NCBI GenBank assembly: GCA_003517285.1
Contig: DPAW01000017.1
Span: 1 to 26,561, forward strand
Source: Verrucomicrobiales bacterium
Lineage (GTDB): Bacteria; Verrucomicrobiota; Verrucomicrobiia; Limisphaerales; UBA1100
Reading direction: 5' to 3'
Length of the DNA: 26,561 nucleotides
Positions 14,499 to 20,851 of this stretch are shown here, piece by piece. The number at the start of each line of letters is the position of its first letter. The first letter of the stretch is position 1. A program made the position numbers and the translations under genes. The notes beneath the pieces are model-generated. The model did not search any database, was not told the origin of the DNA, and saw only the letters and a program-made list of their open reading frames with translations.

Positions 14499-15683
14499 TT
14501 ACTTGATGATCAGCTCGGCTTGTAGCGCTTCGGCAGCCTTGAGCATGTGGAAAATCGTCATCATATCTCGTGGTGTGGCACCGAGGCTGTTGAGGGCCTG
14601 GGAAACTTCCTGCACCGTGGGTAGCTCCGGAAACACATTAAGGCCCCCGCCTCGTTCGGTTACATTTGCCACATCACGGGGAACCACTGTGGTTGCACCC
14701 ACCTCTGCCATTGGGCCAGGTTGAGAAACCTCTGGGCTCTTGTTGACCGCGAGGTAGATATTGCCATGGGCAATAGCACAGCTGAGCACTTTGACGCGTG
14801 AGGTTGCCACGATGGTTCCGGTGCGTTCATTCATCACTACGCGTGCCTTGGAATCGGGCACGACGGTGATGGCTTGCAATTGGGCTATAAAATCAATGGG
14901 CGCTGCCAGAAACTGGTCCGGCACCGTGACGCGGACACTGTTGCCATCTTGGGCGGCAGCAAACCAGCCGGCTCCGCCCAAGCGTTGGGATTGGGCACGG
15001 ATGGCTTCGGCCATACGGGCGGAAAGGGTAAAATCGGCGGCGTTCAGGACAATCTTGACCTGCCCGTCACGAACGAGAGTGGCTTGTACTTCCTTCTCCA
15101 CCAAAGCCCCGCCGATTAAGGCGCCGGCGGTGGGATGGTTTTTGGTCACGGCTGCATTGTCGGTGCCGAGTGAAAAAGCGTTATTGTTTACCGGTCCCTG
15201 TGCCACGGCGTACACTCGGCCATCGGCTCCAACGAGGGGGGTTTGAATTAGCGTGCCACCTGTGAGGGAAGTGGAGTCGCCCATGGACATGACGTTGACA
15301 TCAATGCGGGAACCACTCTTCGCAAAGGCTGGGAGGCTTGCGGTAACCATCACCGCGGCGGCGTTTTTGGAGGACACTGACGTGGCGGGCACGGTCAGGC
15401 CGTATTGCTGTAGCAGGTTGGCAATGGCTTGTTTGGAGTATACGGTGTCTTTGTCGCCGGTATTGTTCAGGCCCAAGACAACGCCAAACCCGGTTAATTG
15501 GTTGGCGCGCGCCCCTTCGATAAATCCGAGATCCTTAATGCGTACTCCACCGCCTACGGCATTGCTGCGCAGGGGACTGATGGGCATGAGGCCGACCCGC
15601 GGATTGACTGGGGGCGTGGCAATCGTGGGTTGGCCCCAAGCCAAGATCGGCAACCAAGTGAGCGTAAAAAGTATTTTATACAT
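14499..15683 (-). CDS. flgI: Flagellar P-ring protein FlgI
   Basis: FlgI forms the ring in the peptidoglycan layer around the distal rod. Evidence is the Sec signal peptide (MYKILFTLTWLPILAWG) and the hallmark blocks RIKDLGFIEGARANQLTGFGVVLGLNNTGDKD (about 48-79, shown here by its parts RIKDLGFIEGARANQL and GFGVVLGLNNTGD), SRIDVNVMSMGDSTSLTGGTLIQTPL, RVVMNERTGTIVATSRVKVL and, near the C-terminus, VQEVSQALNSLGATPRDMMTIF. Its 394 residues are slightly above the usual 365. It follows flgH by 15 bases with GGAGA upstream of the start. Confidence 0.97.
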   Translation of the reverse strand: MYKILFTLTWLPILAWGQPTIATPPVNPRVGLMPISPLRSNAVGGGVRIKDLGFIEGARANQLTGFGVVLGLNNTGDKDTVYSKQAIANLLQQYGLTVPATSVSSKNAAAVMVTASLPAFAKSGSRIDVNVMSMGDSTSLTGGTLIQTPLVGADGRVYAVAQGPVNNNAFSLGTDNAAVTKNHPTAGALIGGALVEKEVQATLVRDGQVKIVLNAADFTLSARMAEAIRAQSQRLGGAGWFAAAQDGNSVRVTVPDQFLAAPIDFIAQLQAITVVPDSKARVVMNERTGTIVATSRVKVLSCAIAHGNIYLAVNKSPEVSQPGPMAEVGATTVVPRDVANVTERGGGLNVFPELPTVQEVSQALNSLGATPRDMMTIFHMLKAAEALQAELIIK

Positions 15684-15698
15684 TTAAGGTGTCTCCGG

Positions 15699-16316
15699 TT
15701 AAAATGGACTGATGGTATCCCAGAATTTCATGAACCAGCCTTTATCTTGGGCACCGGTCACGACGCCACTGGAGAGGTAACGAATGTTCATGTCGGCGAT
15801 TTGGTAGCTGTAGACACTGTTATCGGCGGCGATGTCGTCGGCACGTACGGTGCCGCGCAAAATGATGGTTTGGGTTTCCCCGCTATAGGCCGACCGGCGA
15901 ATACCTTCGATAATCATGTTGCGATTGGGCAGCACATCCACCACCCGTACGGCAAACCGGGTGGTGATGCTGTCTGTGTTATTAATACTTCCGGAACCGG
16001 CGTGTGATGTTGAGTTAGCAAACTTCATGGCCGGGAATGCGCCTTTGTGGTGGAATAGCTGACTACCGTTGGTGGGGTTGGTGGTGGTGAAAAACAGATT
16101 TGAAATATTGGCATCCGCCGAAGAGCTGCGTGATGATGAAGTAGTTCCGCTACGGTTAGCGGTGTTACTTTCCTGCACTCGCACATTGAGGATGTCACCA
16201 ATGAGCCGAGCCTTCTTGTCGGCGGCGGGGGCAAAGCTTACATCGTCTTTCCAAAGCGAGTCGGCGACCAACAGGCTGGCGTACACAAAGCAAAACAAAC
16301 AAAAGATGGATTTCAT
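15699..16316 (-). CDS. flgH: Flagellar L-ring protein FlgH, apparently not a lipoprotein
   Basis: FlgH builds the outer-membrane ring. Recognised by SLWKDD after the signal peptide, ARLIGDILNVRVQESNTANR at about residues 36-55, RFAVRVVDVLPNRNMIIEG, and the C-terminal VYSYQIADMNIRYLSSGVV. Length 205 is normal (about 220). Oddity: the N-terminal signal (MKSIFCLFCFVYASLLVA) has cysteines at 6 and 9 inside the hydrophobic core but no lipobox cysteine at the cleavage region, so the mature protein is probably not lipidated, unlike enterobacterial FlgH. The ATG follows the flgA stop codon directly. Confidence 0.94.
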   Translation of the reverse strand: MKSIFCLFCFVYASLLVADSLWKDDVSFAPAADKKARLIGDILNVRVQESNTANRSGTTSSSRSSSADANISNLFFTTTNPTNGSQLFHHKGAFPAMKFANSTSHAGSGSINNTDSITTRFAVRVVDVLPNRNMIIEGIRRSAYSGETQTIILRGTVRADDIAADNSVYSYQIADMNIRYLSSGVVTGAQDKGWFMKFWDTISPF

Positions 16317-17027
16317 TTAAAAGGTCACTTTCACTTCACGACTGTTCACAACGGTGCCGCGGATTTCCTTGGCGGAACTGGTGTTGCGCAGGCGGATCAC
16401 CTGGCCGGGTGCGCCATCTTCCAATGCTTGCACACGCAGGCGGATTACCAGCGATTTATGGATCAACACCGCATCCACCGTTTGGTTGCGCAACACGACT
16501 GGCGTGCGGCGTAAATGGCGTTCCTGCAGGACGACCCCGGGAGACAGCGTGCTGACGAGCTGCAACGTGTTGTCCGGTTTGCCGATCCAAATGGCGTCGC
16601 GCAGGTTGATGATATTGGTTTTCTTTTTGGTGATCTTGGCTTCGCCCAAGGTCGCCCCGCGCTGGGCGACTTTTTGTGCCACCCACACATCTTGTAGCAG
16701 CTGCGCCTTGAAATAGCTGGTGTGTTCGGCCACGGGCAACCCATCGGCGAGGATGGCGTACTGGGCTTTCATGAACGAGCTGGGTTTGGTGTAGGGATTG
16801 TTGAGAAGCTTGATGCTGATGTTGGCGGTATCCTGCGGAACGGCTACGGGAGCCAACGGTCGCGAGGGTTCCAGCACCAGCTTGGCCAGATCCAGCTCAA
16901 AGGAATCGCTCAAAGCTTTGGCAATGAGCGGCACGAGTTTGGAGTCGGGCACGGGCCGCGTGGCGGCTGCGCCGCAGACCAGCAAGTTGCTGGCGGCCAG
17001 AGTGAGAAGGCAGATTAAAGGTTTCAT
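16317..17027 (-). CDS. flgA: Flagellar P-ring assembly chaperone FlgA
   Basis: A periplasmic chaperone that helps FlgI polymerise. It has a signal peptide (MKPLICLLTLAASNLLVCGAAA) and a C-terminal SAF/FlgA region: NTLQLVSTLSPGVVLQERHLR, QTVDAVLIHKSLVIRLRVQALEDGAPGQVIRLRN and SAKEIRGTVVNSREVKVTF, the last being a very typical FlgA ending. Its 236 residues match the family. It lies between flgG and flgH, an order common outside enterics. A Cys near the signal end (LLVC) could be read as a lipobox, but the following residues do not make a convincing one. Confidence 0.94.
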   Translation of the reverse strand: MKPLICLLTLAASNLLVCGAAATRPVPDSKLVPLIAKALSDSFELDLAKLVLEPSRPLAPVAVPQDTANISIKLLNNPYTKPSSFMKAQYAILADGLPVAEHTSYFKAQLLQDVWVAQKVAQRGATLGEAKITKKKTNIINLRDAIWIGKPDNTLQLVSTLSPGVVLQERHLRRTPVVLRNQTVDAVLIHKSLVIRLRVQALEDGAPGQVIRLRNTSSAKEIRGTVVNSREVKVTF

Positions 17028-17052
17028 TTTTGTTTAGTGCAGGCAATAGGGG

Positions 17053-17841
17053 TTAACCGCGGAGTCGGTTGCTCATGCTCATCATTTCATCGGCAGCCTG
17101 GATGGCCTTGGAGTTGATTTCATAGGCGCGCTGGGCCTTGATGAGATTCACCATTTCCTCAACCACCTTGACGTTGGAAAGCTCAAGGTATCCCTGTTGC
17201 ACTGTGCCCATGCCGGCATTAGCTGGTTCCCCGGTTTGTTCTGTGCCAGAGGCTGGCGTTTCGCGGTAGAGATTGGCGCCGATATTTTCCAGCCCGGCTG
17301 GATTAGCAAACCGAGAAAGTACGAGGCTGCCTGCCGTGCTAGTGGTGCCGTTTTGAGTCACTGATACTACTCCGGTTTGGCTGATGGAAACATTGGTTGC
17401 CTCTGGACCGATGGTGACCCCGGCAAAACTGGTGACCGGCAGGCCATCGCTGGTGACGATCTGGCCAGTGCTGTCGAGCTTGAAGCCGCCATCCCGCGTA
17501 AAGGCATTCGTGCCATCAGCGAGGGTGACTTTGAAAAATCCGTTACCGTGGATGGCGAGATCGAGCCGTTCGCCCGTACTCATGATCTCGCCAGCTGTGA
17601 AGATTTTCGCGGTGGAAACAGGACGGGCACCATGTCCAATTTGCAGCGAGGTGGGTACTTGATTGCCAGGGCCAGACTCGGAGCCTGCGGCCCGCTTGGT
17701 CTGATACAACAGATCTTGAAACTCGATCTTGGCCTTTTTGAATCCCGTGGTGTTAACGTTCGCCAAGTTATTTGCAATCACATCCAGATTCATCTGCTGT
17801 GATTCCATGCCTGAGGCGGAAGAGTAGAGTGCGCGTAACAT
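17053..17841 (-). CDS. flgG: Flagellar distal rod protein FlgG
   Basis: This is the distal rod subunit passing through the P- and L-rings. Length 262 is close to the usual 260. The N-terminus MLRALYSSASGMESQQMNLDVIANNLANVNTTGFKKAKIEFQDLLYQ is diagnostic, here seen as SASGMESQQMNLDVIANNLA and NTTGFKKAKIEFQDLLYQ. The C-terminus has QQGYLELSNVKVVEEMVNLI and AQRAYEINSKAIQAADEMM. AGGA lies 7 bases before the ATG; the gap after flgF is 9 bases. Confidence 0.97.
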   Translation of the reverse strand: MLRALYSSASGMESQQMNLDVIANNLANVNTTGFKKAKIEFQDLLYQTKRAAGSESGPGNQVPTSLQIGHGARPVSTAKIFTAGEIMSTGERLDLAIHGNGFFKVTLADGTNAFTRDGGFKLDSTGQIVTSDGLPVTSFAGVTIGPEATNVSISQTGVVSVTQNGTTSTAGSLVLSRFANPAGLENIGANLYRETPASGTEQTGEPANAGMGTVQQGYLELSNVKVVEEMVNLIKAQRAYEINSKAIQAADEMMSMSNRLRG

Positions 17842-17850
17842 GATACAGTC

Positions 17851-18621
17851 CTATTGAGTGTTTCCGAGTTGTTGGATCAATTTGCCCATGGTTTCGTCAT
17901 GAACCTTCATAATTTTTTGGTTGGCTTCAAAATGGCGGAGAGTGGTCATCAATTGCCCCATCTCATGGGTGGGCGTGGTGTTGGAGCCCTCAAGAAATCC
18001 CTGAGCCACCCGGGTGTCTTGCACATTGGTCGGCACGGGCGTGGCGCTGCCGGCGGCGTAGTAGCCGGCGTTGATGCGCTTGAGGTTTTTTTGATCCTCG
18101 GGATTAAAGGTCATGATCTCCAACTGACCGAGCGGCGTGCCGCCTTGGCTGACATTGCCGTTGCGATCGACGTTTACCGGTGTGGCATTGTTGGTATCCA
18201 CAGTGATCGAGCCGCCGCCAGCAGTGCGCAGCGGGTAGCCTTCCTTGGTAACCAAAGTACCGTCGCTGTTGATGTGGAAGGAACCGTCACGAGTGTAGAC
18301 CGGACCGTTGGGGCCGTTTACGGCAAAGAAACCAGGTCCATCCAGTGAGAGGTTGTTGTTATCACCGGTGGGCATCAGGGTGCCCTGTTGAAAATCGATG
18401 TAGCCGGTGATGCGGGGAAGCATGTATTGCACTTGCGCCTGCTGCGCGGAATCAGCCTGTTGCAGGGCGTTGTTGAACATCTCCGCATTCACAGAATGAA
18501 AGCCCACCTGATGCCGCTTGAACCCGGGAATACCTGATGCCGCCAAGTTTTCCGCGATCACGTCTTGGCGCTGGAGAGATCCTTCCAGGGCCGCGGCGGC
18601 TTGATAGAGACTTACATTCAT
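17851..18621 (-). CDS. flgF: Flagellar rod protein FlgF
   Basis: A rod protein of the FlgF type, with N-terminal MNVSLYQAAAALEGSLQRQD, VIAENLAASGIPGFKRHQV, the central GDNNNLSLDGPGFFAVNGP and VYTRDGSFHINSDGTLVTKEG, and a C-terminal EMGQLMTTLRHFEANQKI helix. I place the start at 18621 because GAAGG lies just upstream and the family begins at MNVSLYQ. An in-frame ATG at 18639 would add six residues, has no Shine-Dalgarno and falls inside a possible promoter element. FlgF and FlgG are adjacent, as in most flagellar loci. The upstream gap holds a large dyad and candidate promoters. Confidence 0.9.
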   Translation of the reverse strand: MNVSLYQAAAALEGSLQRQDVIAENLAASGIPGFKRHQVGFHSVNAEMFNNALQQADSAQQAQVQYMLPRITGYIDFQQGTLMPTGDNNNLSLDGPGFFAVNGPNGPVYTRDGSFHINSDGTLVTKEGYPLRTAGGGSITVDTNNATPVNVDRNGNVSQGGTPLGQLEIMTFNPEDQKNLKRINAGYYAAGSATPVPTNVQDTRVAQGFLEGSNTTPTHEMGQLMTTLRHFEANQKIMKVHDETMGKLIQQLGNTQ

Positions 18622-18634
18622 TCGGCCTTCACGC

Positions 18635-18679
18635 AGCATTTAACATGCCATGTATCGACCCAAGAAATGAGGGTTTTTA
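18635..18679 (-). promoter_or_regulatory. Candidate promoter region upstream of flgF (sigma-28-like, with an overlapping sigma-54-like match)
   Basis: Two alternatives overlap. Sigma-28-like: TAAAAACC (18679-18672) and GTCGATAC (18659-18652), a good -10 but with a 12- instead of 11-base spacer; the start would be near 18645, leaving GAAGG in the leader. Sigma-54-like: TGGCATGTTAAATGCT (18650-18635), with GG and GC exactly 10 bases apart and the same TGGCAT as the fliD site; but its start would fall about 3 bases before the flgF ATG, leaving almost no leader. At most one is likely real. Confidence 0.4.
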
Positions 18680-18682
18680 TCG

Positions 18683-18713
18683 CATGAAACAGCCGATTAT
18701 TGGCTGTTTTATG
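18683..18713. repeat. Inverted repeat (dyad) between fliT-like gene and flgF
   Basis: AAACAGCC (18687-18694) and GGCTGTTT (18702-18709) flank a 7-base centre. The dyad extends outward through CATG/TATG to a 12-bp arm with one non-Watson-Crick position. No T tract follows on the minus strand, so it is not a standard terminator. Lying just upstream of the candidate flgF promoter, it may be an operator, an activator site or an RNA processing hairpin. Confidence 0.6.
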
Positions 18714-18728
18714 TGGTGAAGAGGTGGC

Positions 18729-19079
18729 TCAGGAATAGGAATGCCAGAAGGAAGGGCCATCCTGTTGACCGTAGGTTTGGTGGACCTTGCGCATGGTGTT
18801 GAGCGAGCGGTCTTCGGTCTGGATCTGGCTTTGCACGGCGGCCATGGCCAGCTGCAATTGCTGTTGGTTTTGGCCGGTGATGCTGATGATTTCCGTGACG
18901 AGTTGATAATCGCTTTCCGAAAAATCGGGGCCTTCATAGTCTTCCAGCAAATCCTTGATCCGATCTTTCTGGTCAAGTAACTCGTTGAGTTCGGTCCATT
19001 CACGCGAGGCAATGGTGGTGGCTTCCTGTTCAGCCAACCGTCTCCATTCACGCAGTAGGATGGTGGTGGAAGAATTCAT
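18729..19079 (-). CDS. FliT-like flagellar export chaperone
   Basis: A 116-residue helical protein directly after fliS, the standard position for fliT, whose product chaperones the cap protein FliD and can modulate flagellar gene activity. The layout fits: a first helix ILLREWRRLAEQEATTIAS, a second WTELNELLDQKDRIKDLLEDYE, a third NQQQLQLAMAAVQSQIQTEDRSLNTMRKV, and a tail HQTYGQQDGP that also resembles the FlgN C-terminal TYG motif. Assignment rests on size, helical pattern and neighbourhood rather than a diagnostic motif. The gap to fliS is 2 bases. Confidence 0.6.
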   Translation of the reverse strand: MNSSTTILLREWRRLAEQEATTIASREWTELNELLDQKDRIKDLLEDYEGPDFSESDYQLVTEIISITGQNQQQLQLAMAAVQSQIQTEDRSLNTMRKVHQTYGQQDGPSFWHSYS

Positions 19080-19081
19080 GA

Positions 19082-19621
19082 TTAGCCCATGAGGGAAAGG
19101 CCAGGAGATTCGGTGGGTGGCGGGGCGGTCGTATTAAATTGGGCGGCGGCTCCCGGCGCGGTGAGGTGGGGTGCTGCGTGGGGCGTGGCCGTCGCGAGTT
19201 GGGCGGCTTCGGCCTGTTGTTGAAAGGATTCACTCCAGGCATCGCGCAGGTCGCTGATGCGTTGCAGAATTTCCTCGATGATCTCCTTGTTCTTGCTGAT
19301 GTTAGCTTCCTGAAGTCGGTTATCGAAATAGATGTAGAGGCCGGAAAGGCTGTGGGCCAGTTCTCCGCCGTTTTCCAAGTCCAACGCGTGGTTGAGCTCG
19401 CGAACGATGGCTTGGGTTTTGGTGATGTTTTCGTGGATGTTCAGGTTGAAATCCAGCGGATCCTCGTGCTCGAAGGCCCGTATGGCAGCACCCAGAAACC
19501 GAATGGCCCCGTCGTACATCATCACGACGAGATTTTCGGGTGTGGCAGAGCTCACCGCGTTGGCGCGGTAGGCACTCAGCTTATTGGTACTGTTCATCAA
19601 TCCACTCACAGCATCTTCCAT
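19082..19621 (-). CDS. fliS: Flagellin export chaperone FliS
   Basis: FliS binds the C-terminal helix of flagellin and prevents premature polymerisation. The family signature is clear: LSAYRANAVSSATPENLVVM, MYDGAIRFLGAAIRAFEHED, INIHENI-like LNIHENITKTQAIVRELNHA, LDLENGGELAHSLSGLYIYF and DNRLQEANISKNKEIIEEIL. The frame is open upstream to 19942, but that part overlies the FlgM-like gene in another frame and is rejected. Two starts are plausible: ATG at 19621 (used here, 179 residues) and ATG at 19597 (171 residues, closer to the family N-terminus); neither has a strong Shine-Dalgarno. Compared with a typical length near 130, there is an extra Ala/Pro/Thr-rich tail of about 45 residues. Confidence 0.92.
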   Translation of the reverse strand: MEDAVSGLMNSTNKLSAYRANAVSSATPENLVVMMYDGAIRFLGAAIRAFEHEDPLDFNLNIHENITKTQAIVRELNHALDLENGGELAHSLSGLYIYFDNRLQEANISKNKEIIEEILQRISDLRDAWSESFQQQAEAAQLATATPHAAPHLTAPGAAAQFNTTAPPPTESPGLSLMG

Positions 19622-19667
19622 GCCGCCAGTGGGGAAGCAAATTAACGTCCGGAGGGGGCCGGACGGG

Positions 19668-19961
19668 TCAGCGTTTCTTCTGCTCGATTTCCGAGGCGAT
19701 GAGTTTGGCAAAACCGTCGATGGCCTCAGCGGGGGGGTAGGCATTGGTTTGGACGGCTTCGCGCAGGCGATCCTTGATCTGGTCGAAGCGGGCCTCCACA
19801 TCACGCTCCACCCGGGTAAAATCTGGGGTACGGGTGAGGTTGGCTTCCATGGCATCAGTCGGTGCCACCATGTCCACCGCGGCCGATTGCTGGCTCTGGG
19901 CCTGGGCAATCTTGGCGGGGCCTTGGGCCTGCCTGGATGCATTTAAGTTAACTTCCTTCAC
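19668..19961 (-). CDS. FlgM-like anti-sigma-28 factor (candidate)
   Basis: A 97-residue protein with a GTG start preceded by AAAGG at suitable spacing. The N-terminal half is polar and likely disordered (SRQAQGPAKIAQAQSQQS). The C-terminal half is helical: RVERDVEARFDQIKDRLREA, VQTNAYPPAEAIDGFAKLIA, SEIEQKKR. The pattern of a disordered head followed by K-I/V-x-x-L-R-x-A-I-x-x-x-x-Y-x-x-x-x-x-x-I/F-A-x-x-I/L is that of FlgM, which binds FliA until the hook is finished and is then exported. A nearby fliA and sigma-28 flagellin promoters make an anti-sigma factor expected. It lies 46 bases before fliS. Similarity is modest, so the name is left open. Confidence 0.6.
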   Translation of the reverse strand: MKEVNLNASRQAQGPAKIAQAQSQQSAAVDMVAPTDAMEANLTRTPDFTRVERDVEARFDQIKDRLREAVQTNAYPPAEAIDGFAKLIASEIEQKKR

Positions 19962-20018
19962 GGAACACCTTTCGGTTGCACTCTCGCCTTAAAATGGCAA
20001 AAAATCAATGTTTTAGTG

Positions 20019-20846
20019 TCAAATGGTGTCCGACGTGGTCGGCATGGGCGGAAGATTTTCCTCGGCCTCAGCGGGAGTTTCGGGCTGTGGAGCCGGACTA
20101 GGGCCCTCAGTTGCCGGTTCTCCGGACACCTTCTGACTGCTATTATGTTCGGCAGGATTCGCTGCGACTTGAGGATTTTTTTTCATTAAAGTCGGAATCA
20201 TCTCCGCAATCGAAAAACGGGCCATTTCCCGGGGCGAATTGAGCACTAGGATCTCGGTGGCGGCGGACTGATGGGAGGCATGAGATTTCCGGATATAGCT
20301 CGCTAGTGAATTAGCCACCGCCGCTTCGCCTCCATCGAAGACCTCATCGACCGCCCAGATCAGCTCTTCGGTTTCGAGGTCGAACAAATGTAATTTCCAG
20401 CCCAAGGCCACTGGGGGATAGGCGCGGAAGGTGGACAGCTCGGTAAACAACACCGCTTGGCAGCCGGTTTCCGCGAGCAGGCGCGGGAGGAAATCGAACG
20501 GCAACGGTTCATCGGCATAAAAGCCGCGGCGGCCAAACATGCGTTCGAGGCGGTCGGCCGTGATGGTCACCACATCCACCTGGCGGTTGCGGGAAAATTC
20601 TTCAGTGAACACCGCTTGCATGGAGCGCAGGCCGCGCTCGGCATCGCGATTGCCGCGGCTGGGGATGAGCGGCAACACCGCCACACGCCGCATTGTATCG
20701 GGCAGGCCACTAGGCGCGAGGTACACATTGCCAATTTTGTGAAATGGCCCAAAGTAGGGGCCGAGATTACGTTGGGACAAATTTTGGCAAGCCGTGACAC
20801 CCAGTAACAGGGTCGCTAGCAGGGTAAATGAAATGGTATTTTTCAT
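20019..20846 (-). CDS. CsgG/LpoB-like outer-membrane lipoprotein of unknown role
   Basis: The N-terminus MKNTISFTLLATLLLGVTAC ends in a lipobox with the acylated Cys at 20 and Gln at +2, predicting outer-membrane sorting. Residues about 45-190 (MRRVAVLPLIPS, MQAVFTEEFSRNRQVDVVT, LLAETGCQAVLFTELSTF, LGWKLHLFDLETEELIWAVDEV) look like the alpha/beta fold shared by CsgG, LpoB and FlgT-type proteins. The last 60 residues are a Pro/Glu-rich, probably disordered tail. It sits between fliD (5-base gap) and the FlgM-like gene. A role in the outer-membrane part of the motor (as FlgP or FlgT in other bacteria) is inferred from context; a general envelope lipoprotein is the alternative. Confidence 0.7.
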   Translation of the reverse strand: MKNTISFTLLATLLLGVTACQNLSQRNLGPYFGPFHKIGNVYLAPSGLPDTMRRVAVLPLIPSRGNRDAERGLRSMQAVFTEEFSRNRQVDVVTITADRLERMFGRRGFYADEPLPFDFLPRLLAETGCQAVLFTELSTFRAYPPVALGWKLHLFDLETEELIWAVDEVFDGGEAAVANSLASYIRKSHASHQSAATEILVLNSPREMARFSIAEMIPTLMKKNPQVAANPAEHNSSQKVSGEPATEGPSPAPQPETPAEAEENLPPMPTTSDTI

Positions 20847-20851
20847 GATGA

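Noticed and set aside
18622..18639. ATG at 18639 as flgF start
   Set aside because: No Shine-Dalgarno, and the family begins at the ATG at 18621, which has GAAGG upstream.
19622..19942. N-terminal extension of the FliS frame
   Set aside because: It overlaps the FlgM-like gene in another frame and has a Pro/Arg/Trp-rich unnatural composition; FliS homology begins at about 19597-19621.
19985..20022. TTGACA (20022-20017, minus strand) as a sigma-70 promoter before the FlgM-like gene
   Set aside because: No convincing -10 at 16-18 bases; a sigma-28 reading of the same region also fails on spacing.
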